A stretch of DNA of 64,000 bases, taken from positions 4,340,001-4,404,000 of the forward strand of contig NZ_CP023695.1 of assembly GCF_008704395.1 (NCBI RefSeq). Direction: 5' to 3'. Shown in pieces: positions 26,372-33,704 of the stretch. The translations under genes and the position numbers were made by a program. The notes below the pieces were generated by a model. The model had not been told where the DNA came from, ran no database searches, and saw nothing but the letters and a program-made list of their open reading frames with translations. The stretch comes from Streptomyces alboniger (lineage in GTDB: Bacteria; Actinomycetota; Actinomycetes; Streptomycetales; Streptomycetaceae). Numbering within the stretch: the stretch's first letter is position 1; every line of letters begins with the position of its first letter.

Positions 26372-28801
26372 GTGACCTGGCTCCGAGCGCTGAAAGAGAC
26401 AGCACGCTCAGGCCTGACCGTGGAGCGCAAACGGCTCGAACCCCTGGTCGCCGCCCGGGGCGCAGCGGGCCTGGCCATCGTCATCGGTCTCAGCCTCACC
26501 CTCTTCGGCCCGGCGGTGGCCGCCAGCTCCGCCTTCGGCGCGTTCCAGGCAGCCATCGCCACGTTCCAGCGCAGCTGGCGCCCCCGCCCGGAACTCGCCC
26601 TCGCCTCCGGCACGAGCCTCGCCGTCTCCACCTTCCTCGGCTACCTCACCGGCTCCCACACCCTCCTCTTCCTCGCCCTCCTCTCCCTCTGGACCTTCCT
26701 GGCGGGCCTGAGCTGGGCCGCGGGCCCGACCGTCGGCATCATCGCCTCGTCGAACGTGGCGATCATGCTGGTCACGGTCACCATCCCGACCTCGGCGGCC
26801 GCCGCCGCGGGCCACGCGGCGATGATGGTCGTGGGCGGCTTCGTCCAGGCGGCTCTCGTGGTGCTCCTTCCGGTACGCAGATGGGGCGCCCACCGGGACG
26901 CCCTCGCCGACGCCCTGGCCGCCGAGGCGGACTACGCCCGCAGGCTCAGGCACGACCCGGTCGCCCCCTTCGACCCGGAACCCCTGATGGCGGCCCGCGA
27001 CGCGGCGACGATCACCCCGCGCCAGGCCCGCACCCGCCCCGCGGAACTGCACGGCGCGCGAGGCCTGGCCGAACGTATCCGCCCGGTCCTCGCCTCCCTG
27101 GCGGACCCGGCGGTGGGCGTCCCGCCGGAGGGCAGGGAACGCGACCGGGTGCGCGAACTGCTGGCCGCGGCGGGCTCCGTCCTGGACGCGGCGGCCCGCG
27201 CGATCCGCCACGGAGAGCCGGTGAAGATGCCCCCGGCGGCCCTGGCCACGCTCAGGACCCCGGACACGGGGGCGATCCTGACGGGCCCCGCGTACCGCGC
27301 GGCGACCCGCCTCGGGGCGCTCCTGAGGGACGTACTGGAAACAGCGGGAGGCCCCCAGCACACCCCCCACACCCCACCACCGCCCTCGGCCCCACCACCG
27401 CCCTCGGCCCCACCACCGCCCTCGGCCTCACCCCCGGCCTCGGCTGCACCACCGGCCCCGGCCTCACCACTGGCCTCGTCCCCACCACCGGCCCCGGCCT
27501 CACCACCGACCCCGGCCCCGCCACCGGCCTCGGCCGCACCGCCGGACCCGACCTCACTACCGGCCTCGGCTGCACCACCGACCCCGGCCTCACCACTGGC
27601 CTCGTCCCCACCACCGGCCCCGGCCTCACCACTGACCCCGGCCCCGCCACCGGCCTCGGCTGCACCACCGACCCCGGCCCCACCACCGACCACCACCCCC
27701 CACCCCGACACCCAGGCGGTCCCCCTCCTCCGCCCCTCGCTGCCCGCCCTCGTCCCCGCCGCCCTGCGCGCCATGCGGGCGTCCCTGCGCCACGAGTCCC
27801 CGATCGCCCGCCATGCGATCCGCGTCACCGCGGTGGCCGCCGCCGGTTATCTCCTCGGCACCTGGCTCCCGTTCGGCCACGGCTACTGGGCCCCCATGGC
27901 GTCGGTGATGGTGATGCGCCCGGACTTCTCCCAGACGTACTCCCGCGCCGTCGCCCGCTTCGGCGGCACCCTCGTCGGCGTCGCGCTCGCCACGGGCCTG
28001 GTCCAGCTGGCCGGCCCCGGCACGGGCCTGTCCGCCGCGCTCGCCGTGCTCTGCGCCGGGATGATGTACCTGCTGATGCGCACGGGGCAGGTGGCGGCGC
28101 AGGCCTGCGTGGCCGCGTACGTCGTGTTCCTGCTCGGTATGGGCGGCCAGCAGTGGACGCAGACGGTCCCGGAGCGCGTCGTACTGACGCTGCTCGGCGG
28201 CGTCCTCGCGATGATCGCGTACGCCGTGTACCCGGCGTGGGAGACCCCGCGTCTGCGCACGCGCCTGGCGGACTGGCTGATCGCGGACGGCCGGTACGCC
28301 GCCGCGGTCGTCGACCACTACGCGCATCCGGCGGGCAAGGCCTGCCCCGACGTACGCGAGGCGCTGCTCGCGGCGAGGGACGCCAGGATCGCCTGGCAGG
28401 ACGCGACGGCCCGCGCCCAGAACGAACCGGTGCGCCACCGCGGCCTGTCCCGCGCCGCGGCCACGGAGGCGGCGGACGCCCTGGCCCAGCTGGGGCGCGT
28501 GGCGATGTTGATGGAGGCGCACCTGCCGGAGCGCGACGCGACGCCCGTCCCCGCGGCGGCGCGCCTCGCCGACGCGCTGCGCAGGTCGACGGAGCAGGGC
28601 GCGAAGGCGGTACGGGAACGCCGCGTCCCCCACTGGGAGGCGGTCCGCACGGCCCTGGAGGAGTGGGACGGCGAGGGCGTCCCCGACCGCGTGGTCCGCA
28701 GGGGAGCGGGCCTGCTCCTGACCACCCTGGAAGACCTCTCCAACGCCCTGGACACCCCCGCACCACCCATGCTCCTGGACGGCACCGCACCCCGCAGCTG
28801 A
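26372..28801 (+). CDS. FUSC/aromatic-acid-exporter family membrane protein with repeat insert
   Basis: About 809 residues from GTG 26372 (VTWLRALKET); the frame is open to 26306, so the start is not certain. It has two similar membrane halves. The first (residues about 30-170) includes AIATFQRSWRPRPEL and helices around LALLSLWTFLAGLSWAAGP. The second follows RHAIRVTAVAAAGYLLGTWLP, then GHGYWAPMASVMVMRPDFSQTYSRAVAR, which is the FUSC/YccS/ArAE signature. Between the halves a cytoplasmic segment contains an 18-unit Pro/Ala/Ser repeat. The family exports aromatic acids or similar compounds. The C-terminal 200 residues are helical and soluble. The operon context is solitary. Confidence 0.85.
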   Translation: MTWLRALKETARSGLTVERKRLEPLVAARGAAGLAIVIGLSLTLFGPAVAASSAFGAFQAAIATFQRSWRPRPELALASGTSLAVSTFLGYLTGSHTLLFLALLSLWTFLAGLSWAAGPTVGIIASSNVAIMLVTVTIPTSAAAAAGHAAMMVVGGFVQAALVVLLPVRRWGAHRDALADALAAEADYARRLRHDPVAPFDPEPLMAARDAATITPRQARTRPAELHGARGLAERIRPVLASLADPAVGVPPEGRERDRVRELLAAAGSVLDAAARAIRHGEPVKMPPAALATLRTPDTGAILTGPAYRAATRLGALLRDVLETAGGPQHTPHTPPPPSAPPPPSAPPPPSASPPASAAPPAPASPLASSPPPAPASPPTPAPPPASAAPPDPTSLPASAAPPTPASPLASSPPPAPASPLTPAPPPASAAPPTPAPPPTTTPHPDTQAVPLLRPSLPALVPAALRAMRASLRHESPIARHAIRVTAVAAAGYLLGTWLPFGHGYWAPMASVMVMRPDFSQTYSRAVARFGGTLVGVALATGLVQLAGPGTGLSAALAVLCAGMMYLLMRTGQVAAQACVAAYVVFLLGMGGQQWTQTVPERVVLTLLGGVLAMIAYAVYPAWETPRLRTRLADWLIADGRYAAAVVDHYAHPAGKACPDVREALLAARDARIAWQDATARAQNEPVRHRGLSRAAATEAADALAQLGRVAMLMEAHLPERDATPVPAAARLADALRRSTEQGAKAVRERRVPHWEAVRTALEEWDGEGVPDRVVRRGAGLLLTTLEDLSNALDTPAPPMLLDGTAPRS
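27374..27697 (+). repeat. Eighteen in-frame 18-bp units with a 126-bp higher-order duplication
   Basis: The unit is CCACCACCGGCCCCGGCC-like, repeated 18 times without a slip (27374-27697), and read as PPPSAP/SPLASS-type hexapeptides. Units 4-10 and 11-17 are near copies of each other, so a 7-unit block was duplicated as a whole. The first three units are identical, a sign of recent expansion. Confidence 0.95.
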
Positions 28802-29172
28802 CCCCCCTCGCAAAGTTCCGGCACGCGCAGCGGCGCGGCGCCCGGCTCCGGCCGGGGCCCCAGGGCACGCCCCCGACGTCGCGATGCCCGCCCCGCGGGT
28901 GAACGAGGGTGACGGCACCGCACCCCGCCGCTGCCCCCCGCGAAGTCCCGCATGCGCAGCGGCGCGTCGCCCGGCTCCGGCCGGGGCCCCAGGGCACGCC
29001 CCCGACATCGCGATGCCCGCCCCGCGGGTGAACGGGGGAACGGCACCGCACCCCGCCGCTGCCCCCCCCCGCGAAGTCCCGCCCGCGCAGCGGCGCGGCG
29101 CCCGGCTCCGCCGGGGACCCCCCGGGGCACGCACCCGACGCCGCGACGCCCGCCCCGCCGGCGCACGGCGGG
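28778..29172. repeat. About 130-bp tandem repeat, three copies, starting inside the FUSC gene end
   Basis: The block that begins with the last codons of the FUSC gene (GGCACCGCACCCCGC then GCTG, from 28778) is repeated with periods of 129 and 131 bp; the marker GCGCAGCGGCGCG-type segment starts at 28825, 28954 and 29085. The third copy is diverged and degraded near 29172. The remainder of the gap to 29226 holds no gene that I can see. Frames open across the repeat are an effect of composition. Confidence 0.9.
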
Positions 29173-29226
29173 CCTTTGCGCACGCGCCCAGGAGCCCCCC
29201 CGACAGAGCTCCCGCCAGAGCCCCCG

Positions 29227-29763
29227 CTAGGACTGCGGCGGCACCCCCGTAGGCAGCCCCTCCGGAAGCTTGCCTCCCTGGGTCTTCTGGAACTCGTCCG
29301 TGCCCGCGCCCTCCCACGCCACCTTCAGTGTCTTGGCGTCCACGGACTCGACCCGGCCCGTCGTGCGGTCGGAGTCGCCCTTCGGGCACTTGAGGCTGAT
29401 CACCTGCGCGCCGGACCTGCCACTCGCGGTGCCGCTGCACATCACGTCCTCGCCCACCAGCGACGCCGACCCCTGGTGGACCACGAGAGCCAGCGGCTTC
29501 CCGTCGGTCGTCGTGAGCCACGCCCCCTCCACGCTGCCGCCCTCGGAACCGCCGCCCCCGGCCGAGTCGCCCTCCTGCGAGGAGTCGGACCCGCCGGCCG
29601 ACGAGGCGCCGCGGTCCTTCTTGCCGCCGCCCCCGTCACCGTCCCCGCCTCCATCACCGTCGCTGCCGCACCCGGCCACGGCGAGCACCGCGACAAGACT
29701 GGCCGCCACGGCCCCGACCCGGGCCCGACGGACACGACGGACACTACGGACGTACGTACGCAC
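29227..29763 (-). CDS. Secreted lipoprotein, unknown function
   Basis: A protein of 178 residues from GTG 29763, which follows GGGGGAG at 5-nt spacing. The signal peptide has an Arg-rich n-region (VRTYVRSVRRVRRARV), a hydrophobic core and the lipobox LAVAGC. A long Gly/Asp/Ser/Lys linker comes next. The folded domain of about 95 residues (SVEGAWLTTTDGKPLALVV, CSGTASGR, ISLKCPKGDSDRTTGRVE, LKVAWEG) has two Cys that could pair. It looks like a small beta-rich domain. No family is recognised with confidence. It ends beside the tandem repeat and begins next to the rpsN paralogue, in the same orientation. Confidence 0.8.
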   Translation of the reverse strand: MRTYVRSVRRVRRARVGAVAASLVAVLAVAGCGSDGDGGGDGDGGGGKKDRGASSAGGSDSSQEGDSAGGGGSEGGSVEGAWLTTTDGKPLALVVHQGSASLVGEDVMCSGTASGRSGAQVISLKCPKGDSDRTTGRVESVDAKTLKVAWEGAGTDEFQKTQGGKLPEGLPTGVPPQS

Positions 29764-29827
29764 TGGAACTCCCCCTGTATGACGTGGCGTTGCCCCGCCG
29801 GCATCCCCGGCGAAATCGCGCGCCAAG

Positions 29828-30133
29828 CTACCAGGAGGACTTCCGCACCCCGGGGAGGAAACCGGCGTGCGCTTGCTCACGCAACTTCACCCTCGACAAT
29901 CCGAACGCCCCCACGTACCCGCGCGGACGCCCGTCGACACTGTCCCGGTTCCGCACCCGCGTGGCGCTCGCGTCGCGCGGGTGGCGTGCCAACTCCCGCT
30001 GGGCGGCGAGCCGTTCGGCATCGGCCGTGCCAGGCCTGCGGATGGCCTCCTTCAGCTCGGCCCGCCGGGCGGCGTACCGCGCGACGATCTCCCGGCGCTT
30101 CTCGTTCTTCGCGATCTTGCTCTTCTTCGCCAT
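29828..30133 (-). CDS. rpsN: 30S ribosomal protein S14, zinc-free paralogue
   Basis: A protein of 101 residues starting [20 protein letters not shown], with S14 features [20 protein letters not shown] and a conserved C-terminus ending RKSSW. It belongs to the long form without cysteines, so it lacks the CxxC zinc ribbon of the short S14. Such C-minus paralogues replace zinc-binding ribosomal proteins when zinc is scarce. It is downstream of the L28 paralogue on the minus strand and read from the Zur-like operator region. The leader (30134-30202) is unusually purine-rich with repeated GACGAAGAAG and a GGAAGAGG ribosome-binding site. Confidence 0.96.
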   Translation of the reverse strand: MAKKSKIAKNEKRREIVARYAARRAELKEAIRRPGTADAERLAAQRELARHPRDASATRVRNRDSVDGRPRGYVGAFGLSRVKLREQAHAGFLPGVRKSSW

Positions 30134-30202
30134 CGGTTCAGACCTCTTCCTTCTTCGTCCTTCTTCGTCCGTCTTCTTCCCTCTTCTGGTTTCCGCTCGG
30201 GA

Positions 30203-30439
30203 TCAGACCTTCTCGCCCCGCGCGCGGATCCTCGCGACCGCCGCCTCGATGCCGAGGGAGTCCACGGCCCTGATGGCCCTCGCGCTGAGCCGCAGCCGCA
30301 CGTACCGCCCCTCGCTCGGCAGCCAGTACCGCTTGCGCTGGACGTTGGGGTCGAAGCGGCGGGAGGTCCGCCGGTGGGAGTGGGAGACGTGGTTGCCGAA
30401 GCCGGGCTTCGCGCCCGTCAGCTGACAGTGGGCGGACAT
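30203..30439 (-). CDS. rpmB: 50S ribosomal protein L28, zinc-free paralogue
   Basis: A protein of 78 residues. [32 protein letters not shown] is the typical L28 N-terminus, ending with [20 protein letters not shown]. Only one Cys remains, so the paired CxxC zinc motif of the C-plus form is missing. The start at 30439 is 39 bp from the Zur-like operator. It is the first gene of the leftward rpmB-rpsN unit and diverges from rpmG, matching the known actinobacterial arrangement of Zur-controlled ribosomal paralogues. Confidence 0.96.
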   Translation of the reverse strand: MSAHCQLTGAKPGFGNHVSHSHRRTSRRFDPNVQRKRYWLPSEGRYVRLRLSARAIRAVDSLGIEAAVARIRARGEKV

Positions 30440-30477
30440 GGTGACGCACCTCTCGGTCGATGAAAGAACTCCGCAAT

Positions 30478-30498
30478 TGAAAACGGGAGTCGTTTTCA
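30478..30498. promoter_or_regulatory. Zur-box-like operator TGAAAACG-N5-CGTTTTCA
   Basis: A perfect 8-bp inverted repeat separated by GGAGT lies midway between divergent rpmB and rpmG. TGAAAA/TTTTCA half sites are characteristic of actinobacterial Zur boxes, and the flanking genes are classic Zur targets. It is placed to control both directions. Confidence 0.8.
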
Positions 30499-30510
30499 TA
30501 TACTAGCCAC

Positions 30511-30675
30511 ATGGCCCGCAACGAACTCCGCCCCGTCATCAAGCTCCGCTCCACGGCGGGAACCGGCTACACCTACGTGACCCGCAAGAACCGACGGAAC
30601 GACCCCGACCGCCTCACGCTGCGCAAGTACGACCCGGTGGCCGGACGCCACGTCGACTTCCGAGAGGAGCGCTGA
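30511..30675 (+). CDS. rpmG: 50S ribosomal protein L33, zinc-free paralogue
   Basis: A protein of 54 residues, [20 protein letters not shown] and so on, with the L33 core [21 protein letters not shown] and the ending HVDFREER. It has no Cys, whereas the zinc form has two CxxC pairs. It starts 12 bp after the Zur-like operator, so the promoter and operator overlap and the leader is very short, possibly near-leaderless. First gene of the rightward rpmG-rpmE2-CobW-rpsR unit. Confidence 0.96.
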   Translation: MARNELRPVIKLRSTAGTGYTYVTRKNRRNDPDRLTLRKYDPVAGRHVDFREER

Positions 30676-30680
30676 CCGCC

Positions 30681-30926
30681 ATGCGCAAGGACATCCACCC
30701 CCCGTACGCCCCCGTCGTCTTCCGCGACAAGGCCGCCGGCTTCGCCTTCCTCACCCGCTCGACGGCCACCAGCCAGAAGACGGTCGAGTGGGAGGACGGG
30801 AACACGTACCCGGTCATCGACGTCGAGGTCTCGTCCGCGAGCCACCCCTTCTACACGGGCACGGCACGCGTCATGGACACGGCCGGCCGCGTCGAGCGCT
30901 TCGAGCGCCGCTTCGGTAAGCGCTGA
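30681..30926 (+). CDS. rpmE2: 50S ribosomal protein L31 type B, zinc-free
   Basis: A protein of 81 residues: [20 protein letters not shown], then [28 protein letters not shown] core and [12 protein letters not shown]. It has no Cys, as in type B L31, which lacks the CxxC zinc site of type A. It lies 5 bp after rpmG with GAGGAG before the ATG, and its stop overlaps the CobW start (TGATG-like, at 30926). Expected to replace RpmE under zinc limitation. Confidence 0.96.
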   Translation: MRKDIHPPYAPVVFRDKAAGFAFLTRSTATSQKTVEWEDGNTYPVIDVEVSSASHPFYTGTARVMDTAGRVERFERRFGKR

Positions 30927-32101
30927 TGGACCACACGCACGACGGGCGGGGCGCGAACGCCGCCCGCCCGATGGACACCGTGATCGTCGGCGGCCTCCAC
31001 GCGGACGCCCGCAGGGCGGCCGTCGACCACCTCCTCGCCACCGTCCCCGGCAGCGTCGCCCTCCACCACGACCTGTCGACCGCCGTGCGGGGCACCGTCG
31101 TACGCACCGTGCGCGACACCAGCGGCGTGCTCTCCACGGGCGAGACCCCCCTCGTCAACGACTGCGCGTGCTGCGCGCTCCGCGAGGACCTGGTGCCCGA
31201 GCTGCGGCGGCTCGCCGACGCGGGCCTGAACCGGCTCGCCGTCGTCGAGCTGTGGGACTCCGTCGAGCCCAAGGCCATGGCCGAGGTCATCGCGGCGCAC
31301 GGCGGTGAGGGCATCAGGCTCGGCGGCGTCGTCACCGCGGTCGACCCCGCGCTGCTCCTGCCCTGCCTCGGCAACGGCGACGACCTCATGGACGCCGGCC
31401 TCGCCGCAGCCCCCACCGACCAGCGCACGGTCGCCGACACCTGGGCACGCCAGCTCGAATACGCGCCCGTGCTCGCCGTCGCGGACTCCGCCGAGGCCGA
31501 CGACGAGGACCGCGCGCTGCTCACCCAGCTCCACCCGACGGCTCACCAAGTCCCGATCGGGCACGGCGACCTGGCCTGCGCCGCGCTCGCCGGCTTCGAC
31601 GTCGAGGCGGCCGCCGCGGCCCAGCACCCGGCCTGCGCGCTGCTGCCGACCGAGGCCGACGCGTGCGGTGTCTCCACCTTCGTATGGCGCCGGGAGCGTC
31701 CGTTCCACCCGGAGCGGCTGTACGAGGCGCTGGAGGACCTGACCTGCGCGGCCGCCCGCAGCCGGGGAAGGTTCTGGCTGGCCGACCACCCGGACACGCT
31801 GCTCGGCTGGGACGCGGCGGGCGGCGCCCTGTGCGTCGAGAGCGCCGGGCCCTGGCTGGCCTCACTGCCGGACGCCGCGTGGGAGATGGTGCCGCCGATG
31901 CGCCGCGCGGCCGCCGCCCTCGACTGGCACCCGGAGCACGGCGACTGCTGCAACCACCTGGTGTTCACCTCGCCCGGCCTGGACCGCGAGGGCCTCGAAC
32001 AGGTCCTGGAGTCCTGCCTGCTGACCGACGAGGAGTACGCCGCCGGGCGCGACGCCTGGAAGAACCTGCCCCCCGCCTTCGACACCCTCCTGGAGGTCTG
32101 A
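30926..32101 (+). CDS. CobW/G3E-like protein lacking a recognisable P-loop
   Basis: A protein of 391 residues within the zinc-response ribosomal cluster. It has the CobW layout: N-terminal beta strand DTVIVGGLH, the metal-binding CxCC motif C80-A-C82-C83 in VNDCACCALREDL, an ELWDSVEPKAMAEV segment, and the CobW_C domain with RFWLADHPDTLLGWDAAGG and WEPEHGD-like WHPEHGDCCNHLVF. COG0523 metallochaperones need GxxGxGKT. Here the segment reads VGGLHADARRAA (about 21-32) with no Gly-Lys-Thr, so normal GTP binding looks lost. Mycobacterial homologues sit in the same kind of Zur-regulated cluster. It may be a zinc-binding or ribosome-associated factor and not a GTPase. Confidence 0.85.
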   Translation: MDHTHDGRGANAARPMDTVIVGGLHADARRAAVDHLLATVPGSVALHHDLSTAVRGTVVRTVRDTSGVLSTGETPLVNDCACCALREDLVPELRRLADAGLNRLAVVELWDSVEPKAMAEVIAAHGGEGIRLGGVVTAVDPALLLPCLGNGDDLMDAGLAAAPTDQRTVADTWARQLEYAPVLAVADSAEADDEDRALLTQLHPTAHQVPIGHGDLACAALAGFDVEAAAAAQHPACALLPTEADACGVSTFVWRRERPFHPERLYEALEDLTCAAARSRGRFWLADHPDTLLGWDAAGGALCVESAGPWLASLPDAAWEMVPPMRRAAAALDWHPEHGDCCNHLVFTSPGLDREGLEQVLESCLLTDEEYAAGRDAWKNLPPAFDTLLEV

Positions 32102-32104
32102 CCC

Positions 32105-32344
32105 TTGTCCCCCCGCAAGGCCCCCGCCCGCCCGCAGAAGCCGCGTCCCAACCCCCTCGACGCGCTCGGCATCACGTACATCGACTACAAGGACACGGAT
32201 CTGCTGCGGAAGTTCATCTCGGACCGCGGCAAGATCCGCGGCCGTCGGGTGACGCGTGTCACGGCGCAGCAGCAGCGGCAGATCGCCGCCGCGATCAAGA
32301 ACGCCCGCGAGATGGCCCTTCTGCCGTACGGCACCGCGCGCTGA
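32105..32344 (+). CDS. rpsR: 30S ribosomal protein S18, zinc-free paralogue
   Basis: A protein of 79 residues starting at TTG 32105 ([20 protein letters not shown]), with GGAGG 8 nt upstream inside the CobW gene end. S18 core: [50 protein letters not shown]. There is no Cys, whereas the standard actinobacterial S18 has a zinc-binding cysteine set. Last gene of the rightward zinc-limitation operon. Confidence 0.95.
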   Translation: MSPRKAPARPQKPRPNPLDALGITYIDYKDTDLLRKFISDRGKIRGRRVTRVTAQQQRQIAAAIKNAREMALLPYGTAR

Positions 32345-32437
32345 CGCCTCCCGCTCTCTCCTCAGCCGCCCCCTCCGCCGCACCCCGCCGGTTGTTTTCC
32401 GCCTTTCGGACGGAACACATCCGGCGCGGTGCGCGTC

Positions 32438-32476
32438 TGTTACTAGAGCACTGTTTCTAGAGAACGGTTTCTGGAG
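32438..32476 (+). repeat. Three 11-bp iterons at 14-bp spacing (TGTTTCTAGAG)
   Basis: TGTTACTAGAG (32438-32448), TGTTTCTAGAG (32452-32462) and GGTTTCTGGAG (32466-32476) are direct repeats with an exact 14-bp period. A fourth copy, TGCATCTAGAG, lies at 32580-32590 just before the DUF397 ribosome-binding site. All are between rpsR and the DUF397 gene. They look like multiple protein-binding sites. Confidence 0.6.
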
Positions 32477-32513
32477 TGCGGGGACCGGTGAGCTGTAATC
32501 AGGGCGCCACCCC

Positions 32514-32562
32514 GCGTGCACGTGCATCTGCCCATGCATCGGCATGTGAACACAGCTATGAT
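32514..32562 (+). promoter_or_regulatory. DUF397 gene promoter with conserved upstream 20-mer
   Basis: The element GCGTGCACGTGCATCTGCCC (32514-32533) directly precedes a -35-like ATGCAT (32534-32539). A 17-bp spacer and TATGAT (32557-32562) as -10 follow. The same 20-mer recurs in inverse orientation before the divergent ATPase gene. It contains the palindrome TGCACGTGCA, and TGCATCTGC/TGCATCGGC repeated at 12-bp spacing. Confidence 0.6.
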
Positions 32563-32624
32563 CCGGGACAGTTGACCACTGCATCTAGAGCCACTAAAGG
32601 CACTGCACCACCGGGGAGCGATCT

Positions 32625-32864
32625 GTGCACCACGCGATGAACGGCATGGCGGCCACGGAGCTTCACGGGGTGGTCTGGCAGAAGAGCAGACACAGCAACT
32701 CGCAGGGATCCTGCGTGGAGTTCGCGAAACTGCCGGGCGGCGACGTCGCCGTACGCAACTCGCGCTTCCCGGACGGCCCGGCGCTCGTCTACACGCGCGC
32801 GGAGATAGAAGCGATGCTGCTGGGCATGAAGGACGGGGAGTTCGACCACCTGATAGGCGGTTGA
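32625..32864 (+). CDS. DUF397 domain protein (WhiJ/BldB-associated small protein)
   Basis: A protein of 79 residues from GTG 32625, with GGGGAG 6 nt upstream. The DUF397 core is clear: GVVWQKSRHSNSQGSCVEFAKL, then GDVAVRNSRFPDGPALVYTRAEIEAML. These small acidic proteins occur across Streptomyces next to an XRE-type regulator and an ATPase, and act together with the regulator in developmental control, as at whiJ-like loci. Here the ATPase gene follows convergently and the regulator lies beyond it. It has its own promoter. Confidence 0.92.
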   Translation: MHHAMNGMAATELHGVVWQKSRHSNSQGSCVEFAKLPGGDVAVRNSRFPDGPALVYTRAEIEAMLLGMKDGEFDHLIGG

Positions 32865-32901
32865 GTACGCGAACGCCGCCCCGCCCCACGGGCCGTTCCC
32901 C

Positions 32902-33390
32902 TCAGCCCAGTTGGAACAGCGCCCAGACCACCTTGCCGCGCACGGTGCCCGCGAGCGGGTGCCAGCCCCAGCCGTCGCTGAAGGACTCCACCAGGAACAG
33001 GCCGCGGCCCGACTCCGCGGAGAAGTCGTCGTCGGTGTCGCGCGTCACCGGGCTCTCGTCGCTGGGGTCGCGCACCGCGCACACCAGCCGGGACGCCCAG
33101 CGCATCAGATGCAGCCGCACGGCCGGGTCGAGCTGCTCGCGCGGGGTGGCGGCGGGCAGCGCGTGCCGCAGGGCGTTGGTGACGAGTTCGGAGACGACCA
33201 GCGCTATGTCGTCGAAGCGCTCGTCCAGATCCCACTGCCCGAGCGTCTTGCGGGTGAACTTCCGCGCGCAGCCCACCGCTTCATAGCGGGCGGGGAGTGC
33301 GACGGAGGCCGCCGAGGAGACCGCCGAGGGATCGAGCGGAGGAAGCCCCTGCCGTAACGGCTCGAGCATGGTCGATCCATTCGTCCCCAT
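32902..33390 (-). CDS. Anti-sigma-like ATP-binding protein (HATPase_c_2 family)
   Basis: A protein of 162 residues from ATG 33390, preceded by GGGGAG at 8 nt. The GHKL/SpoIIAB-type fold is shown by FDDIALVVSELVTNALRHA (N box), VRLHLMRWASRLVCAVRDPSDESPV and SGRGLFLVESFSDGWGWHPL. Such solitary ATPases are common in Streptomyces beside DUF397 and XRE genes (abaA/whiJ-like loci). Whether they are anti-sigma kinases is not known. It points toward DUF397 (convergent, 37 bp apart) and is divergent from the XRE gene. Confidence 0.9.
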   Translation of the reverse strand: MGTNGSTMLEPLRQGLPPLDPSAVSSAASVALPARYEAVGCARKFTRKTLGQWDLDERFDDIALVVSELVTNALRHALPAATPREQLDPAVRLHLMRWASRLVCAVRDPSDESPVTRDTDDDFSAESGRGLFLVESFSDGWGWHPLAGTVRGKVVWALFQLG

Positions 33391-33495
33391 GCGAGGCACT
33401 CCCCGGTTTCGCGGTACGTAGCGATGGAGCGGTGGCGCGGTCGGTCGCCGATGGTGCGGGTGGTACGCGGTCGGTACAGCAGTGGCGCGCGGACC

Positions 33496-33544
33496 ATGGT
33501 TCCGAATGCGTACAGCAGATGCAAGGGCAGATGCACGTGCACGC
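33496..33544 (-). promoter_or_regulatory. ATPase gene promoter with the same upstream 20-mer, inverted
   Basis: Read on the minus strand, GCGTGCACGTGCATCTGCCC (33544-33525) is followed at once by a -35 TTGCAT (33524-33519), a 17-bp spacer and AACCAT (33501-33496). Register and spacing equal those at the DUF397 promoter. The rest of the 314-bp gap (33391-33704) holds no gene; the XRE promoter must lie in 33550-33700. Confidence 0.6.
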
Positions 33545-33704
33545 GCCGGACTTGAGGGTGCCCGTGCCAGTTCTTGCCCATTTCTTCCTACGGATTCTTG
33601 TGGAGAGCTTTCGGAGGCTTTCCGTTTCCGTAACCGAACGAGTACGGCCCGAAGCGTTTAATGGCAGACTGCTGGCTTCCAGTCGATGGGGAGGATTGAG
33701 CGAA

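Noticed and set aside
28778..29172. Possible CRISPR array
   Set aside because: The repeats are about 130 bp, directly tandem, without unique spacers, and no cas genes are near.
28884..29252. Small Arg/Pro/Ala-rich open frames within the 130-bp repeat
   Set aside because: They simply translate the repeat; no start signal and no conserved protein features.
32438..32590. CTAG-containing iterons as further sites of the TetR at 2665
   Set aside because: The iterons (TGTTTCTAGAG) are direct repeats without the TTTCTAGAAA symmetry, and lie 30 kb away; similarity is limited to TTTCTAGA.
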